Assembly (NCBI GenBank): GCA_035582835.1
Contig: JAYKAV010003091.1
Span: 174,638 to 238,637, forward strand
Source of the DNA: Phoebastria nigripes
Lineage: Eukaryota; Chordata; Aves; Procellariiformes; Diomedeidae
Direction: 5' to 3'
DNA length: 64,000 nucleotides
Position 1 is the first letter of the stretch. Every line of letters begins with the position of its first letter. Both the position numbers and the translations under genes were made by a program. The notes under the pieces were generated by a model. It did not search any database. It had not been told where the DNA came from and saw only the letters and a program-made list of their open reading frames with translations. Of the stretch, positions 62,901 through 64,000 are shown in pieces.

Positions 62901-63965
62901 TCTCAACATGGGGGCTCTGGGGAGACACTGGGGACACAGGGGACTCTGGGGACTCAGGAGATCCTGGGGACATGGTGAGATCATGGGGACGTGATGAGAC
63001 CTCTCGGGCATGGGGGACCCTGGACCCATAGCAGGATGCTGGGGACATGATGGGACCCTGGGGACATGGGNGACCCTGGAGACGCAGTGGGATGCTGGGG
63101 CATGGAAGACCCTGGGGACATGGTGGGTCTCTGGGGTGACGGGGGACTCAGGGGACCCTGAGTACCTGGTGGGATTGTGGAGATATAGGAGGCCCTGGGT
63201 ACATGGTGGGACCCTGAAGATGCAGGGAGACACATTGGGATGCTGCGGACACGGTGGCATTCTGGGGACACAGGGGTCCCTGGGGAGGCTGGGACACGCC
63301 ACCACCTGTCTCTGCAGCCTGCGAGTGCGAGCCCCTGGGCACTGAGAGCCCACAGTGCGAGCAGACCAGTGGGCAGTGCCAGTGCCGGCCGGGCTTCGGG
63401 GGGCTGCGCTGTGACCGCTGCCAGCGGGGCTACCAGGAGGCCTTCCCCCGCTGCTCACCCTGCCACCCCTGCTTCGGGCGCTGGGACCCGGCCCTGGGCA
63501 GCCTGCGGGACCGGCTGCGGCGCCTGGGGGCGCAGGTGCAGGCGCTGCGGGAGGGGGGGTCCATGCCCCTGCTCAGCCCCCGCCGCCTGCGGGCGCTGGA
63601 GGAGGTGCTGGGGCGCGTGGAGCGGCTGCTGGGCGAGGGGGGCAGCCCCGGCGGCCCACTCCTTGACGGGCTGCCTGGGCGACTGGACGGCACCAGGCAA
63701 GTGTGTGCAGTGGGCTGCGGAGGGGGGGCCCCCCTTTTGTCACCCAAAAAGCCTTGAGACCCCTCTCCCTGCCCCCAAAGGATGGAGCTGGATGACTTCT
63801 GGAAGCAGCTCCAAGAGCTGGAGCAACATCTGGATCAGCTGGCGCAGGCAGGTGTGCGGCACCACAACCGACTAGCCGGGCTGAGCCATGAGCTAGGGGG
63901 TCTCAACCGAACTGCCTCCCACCTCCAAATCCTCCTCGGCACCGTGGCGGCAGCCGGATTNGGCG
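53920..63965 (+). CDS. LAMB2: LAMB2, laminin subunit beta-2, 5' part (26 coding exons; gene continues past the window)
   Basis: Coding exons: 53920-53950, 54542-54717, 54823-54946, 55050-55123, 55227-55415, 55511-55574, 55652-55857, 55939-56059, 56484-56672, 56768-56947, 57342-57454, 57599-57678, 57932-58088, 58244-58396, 58508-58666, 58754-58875, 59253-59373, 59950-60142, 60369-60512, 60918-61149, 61375-61538, 61629-61853, 62315-62529, 62632-62728, 63318-63696 and 63781-63965. Phases agree throughout (about 1,364 of roughly 1,800 residues). Order: signal peptide ([10 protein letters not shown]), LN domain to about residue 263 ([44 protein letters not shown]), LEa cysteine repeats to about 530, LF domain about 531-765, LEb repeats from about 818, then the coiled coil from about 1225 ([10 protein letters not shown]), cut off by the window end. 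It is a secreted basement-membrane laminin chain, important in mammals at neuromuscular synapses and the kidney filter. The N at 56569 hits a conserved Cys codon (TGN). Beta-2 rather than beta-1 is judged from the CCDC71/KLHDC8B neighbourhood and LN wording. Confidence 0.95.
56105..56475. repeat. G-rich degenerate repeat, LAMB2 intron after LEa1
   Basis: Recurring GGGGTTGGGGTGCTGCA and GGGGCTGGGG words are spaced about 30-45 bases apart, nearly filling the intron 56060-56483. All runs of G lie on the sense strand. Confidence 0.7.
56975..57262. repeat. GGGATGGA minisatellite, LAMB2 intron
   Basis: Tandem GATGGAGGGAT(G) units with GTGATGGAG and GTGGGATGGAG variants form an array of about 290 bases, ending in a G-run at 57258. 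The stop-free frames it creates on the minus strand (Ser/His/Pro repeats) are not genes. Confidence 0.9.
57715..57880. repeat. GGGA/GGAGGGAGGGATGG minisatellite, LAMB2 intron
   Basis: Imperfect purine-rich units of the same GGATGG/GGGACAGG type fill most of the intron between coding exons 57599-57678 and 57932-58088. Confidence 0.8.
58876..59160. repeat. GGGAT pentamer-type array abutting a splice donor
   Basis: The intron starts GTGGGATGGGATGGGATGGG, so the array begins in the donor site itself. It continues as GATGAGGGTGGGATGAGGATGG-type units for almost 300 bases. Confidence 0.9.
59405..59845. repeat. GGGGATG minisatellite, LAMB2 intron
   Basis: Units GGGGATGGGGATGGAGATG and GGGAATGGGAATGG run for over 400 bases, preceded by an almost pure G-run at 59469-59486. 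This is the longest array in the gene and is strongly G-rich on the sense strand. Confidence 0.9.
60530..60890. repeat. CTGTCTGTCCATCC repeat, LAMB2 intron
   Basis: Irregular CTGTCTGTCCATC and CCATCCATCCATCC tracts alternate with a longer duplicated segment (CCGTAGCCCGTGGGTTGGG / CTGCAGCCTGTGGGTTGGG near 60655 and 60805). It is pyrimidine-rich on the sense strand, unlike the other arrays. Confidence 0.8.
61155..61345. repeat. GGGATGGGAT array, LAMB2 intron
   Basis: Near-perfect (GGGAT)n/(GGGATGGAT)n starts soon after the donor of exon 60918-61149 and fills the intron to about 61345. Confidence 0.9.
61865..62290. repeat. G-run rich intron sequence
   Basis: Dense GGGGTTTGGGG, GGGGCTGGGTGGGG and GGGGGTG words fill the intron 61854-62314, with a loose 20-30 base periodicity. 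Many runs of three or more G occur on the sense strand. Confidence 0.7.
62735..63290. repeat. GGGGACA(TG)-type minisatellite, LAMB2 intron
   Basis: Units near 25-30 bases of the form GGGACATGGTGGGACYCTGGGGACA recur more than fifteen times with much variation across the intron 62729-63317. Confidence 0.85.
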
Positions 63966-64000
63966 GTAAGAGCATCCAGCGAGGATTGGGGGGTTCAGTG

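Noticed and set aside
639..63961. About fifty isolated single N bases
   Set aside because: They appear to be unresolved or ambiguous consensus bases, not biology. Two in KLHDC8B fall at fourfold degenerate positions, but others hit first, second or non-coding positions, so no pattern is claimed.

Overview
The window is nuclear DNA of a vertebrate, most likely a bird. The genes are split into exons with consensus GT-AG junctions, there are no operons, and degenerate CR1-type LINE remnants are present. Introns are short and rich in minisatellites, as in avian chromosomes; another sauropsid is not excluded. About fifty isolated N bases and one 224-base N gap (38850-39073) show that this is a draft assembly.

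Layout: (1) 1-2630 is GC-rich with no gene I can support. (2) 2.8-25.3 kb is an AT-rich block occupied by IHO1 (CCDC36) on the minus strand, rebuilt as seven coding exons and 649 codons; its long introns hold CR1 and other repeat relics and a possible retroelement relic. (3) 25.3-26.0 kb is the CpG-rich IHO1 promoter, followed by intergenic DNA to about 29.6 kb. (4) 29.6-34.2 kb is KLHDC8B, minus strand, five coding exons, 353 codons, with a minisatellite filling its 5' UTR intron. (5) 35.2-39.1 kb is a minus-strand gene I cannot name. It encodes a HAD-fold-like protein whose first exon runs into the N gap. (6) 39.2-43.2 kb is CCDC71, plus strand, head-to-head with the HAD-like gene over a shared CpG/ETS/YY1 promoter. 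(7) 43.2-53.9 kb is intergenic or untranslated sequence. (8) 53.9 kb to the window end is LAMB2 (laminin beta-2), plus strand, 26 coding exons covering about 1,364 residues and cut off inside the coiled coil.

The set IHO1, KLHDC8B, CCDC71, LAMB2, with the first two opposite in strand to the last two, matches what I recall of human 3p21.31. The HAD-like gene between KLHDC8B and CCDC71 is the element I do not recall there and is the most interesting locus. The genes do unrelated jobs: meiotic DNA breaks (IHO1), a kelch propeller linked to cytokinesis (KLHDC8B), an unknown coiled-coil protein (CCDC71) and basement membrane assembly (LAMB2). They share location, not a pathway.
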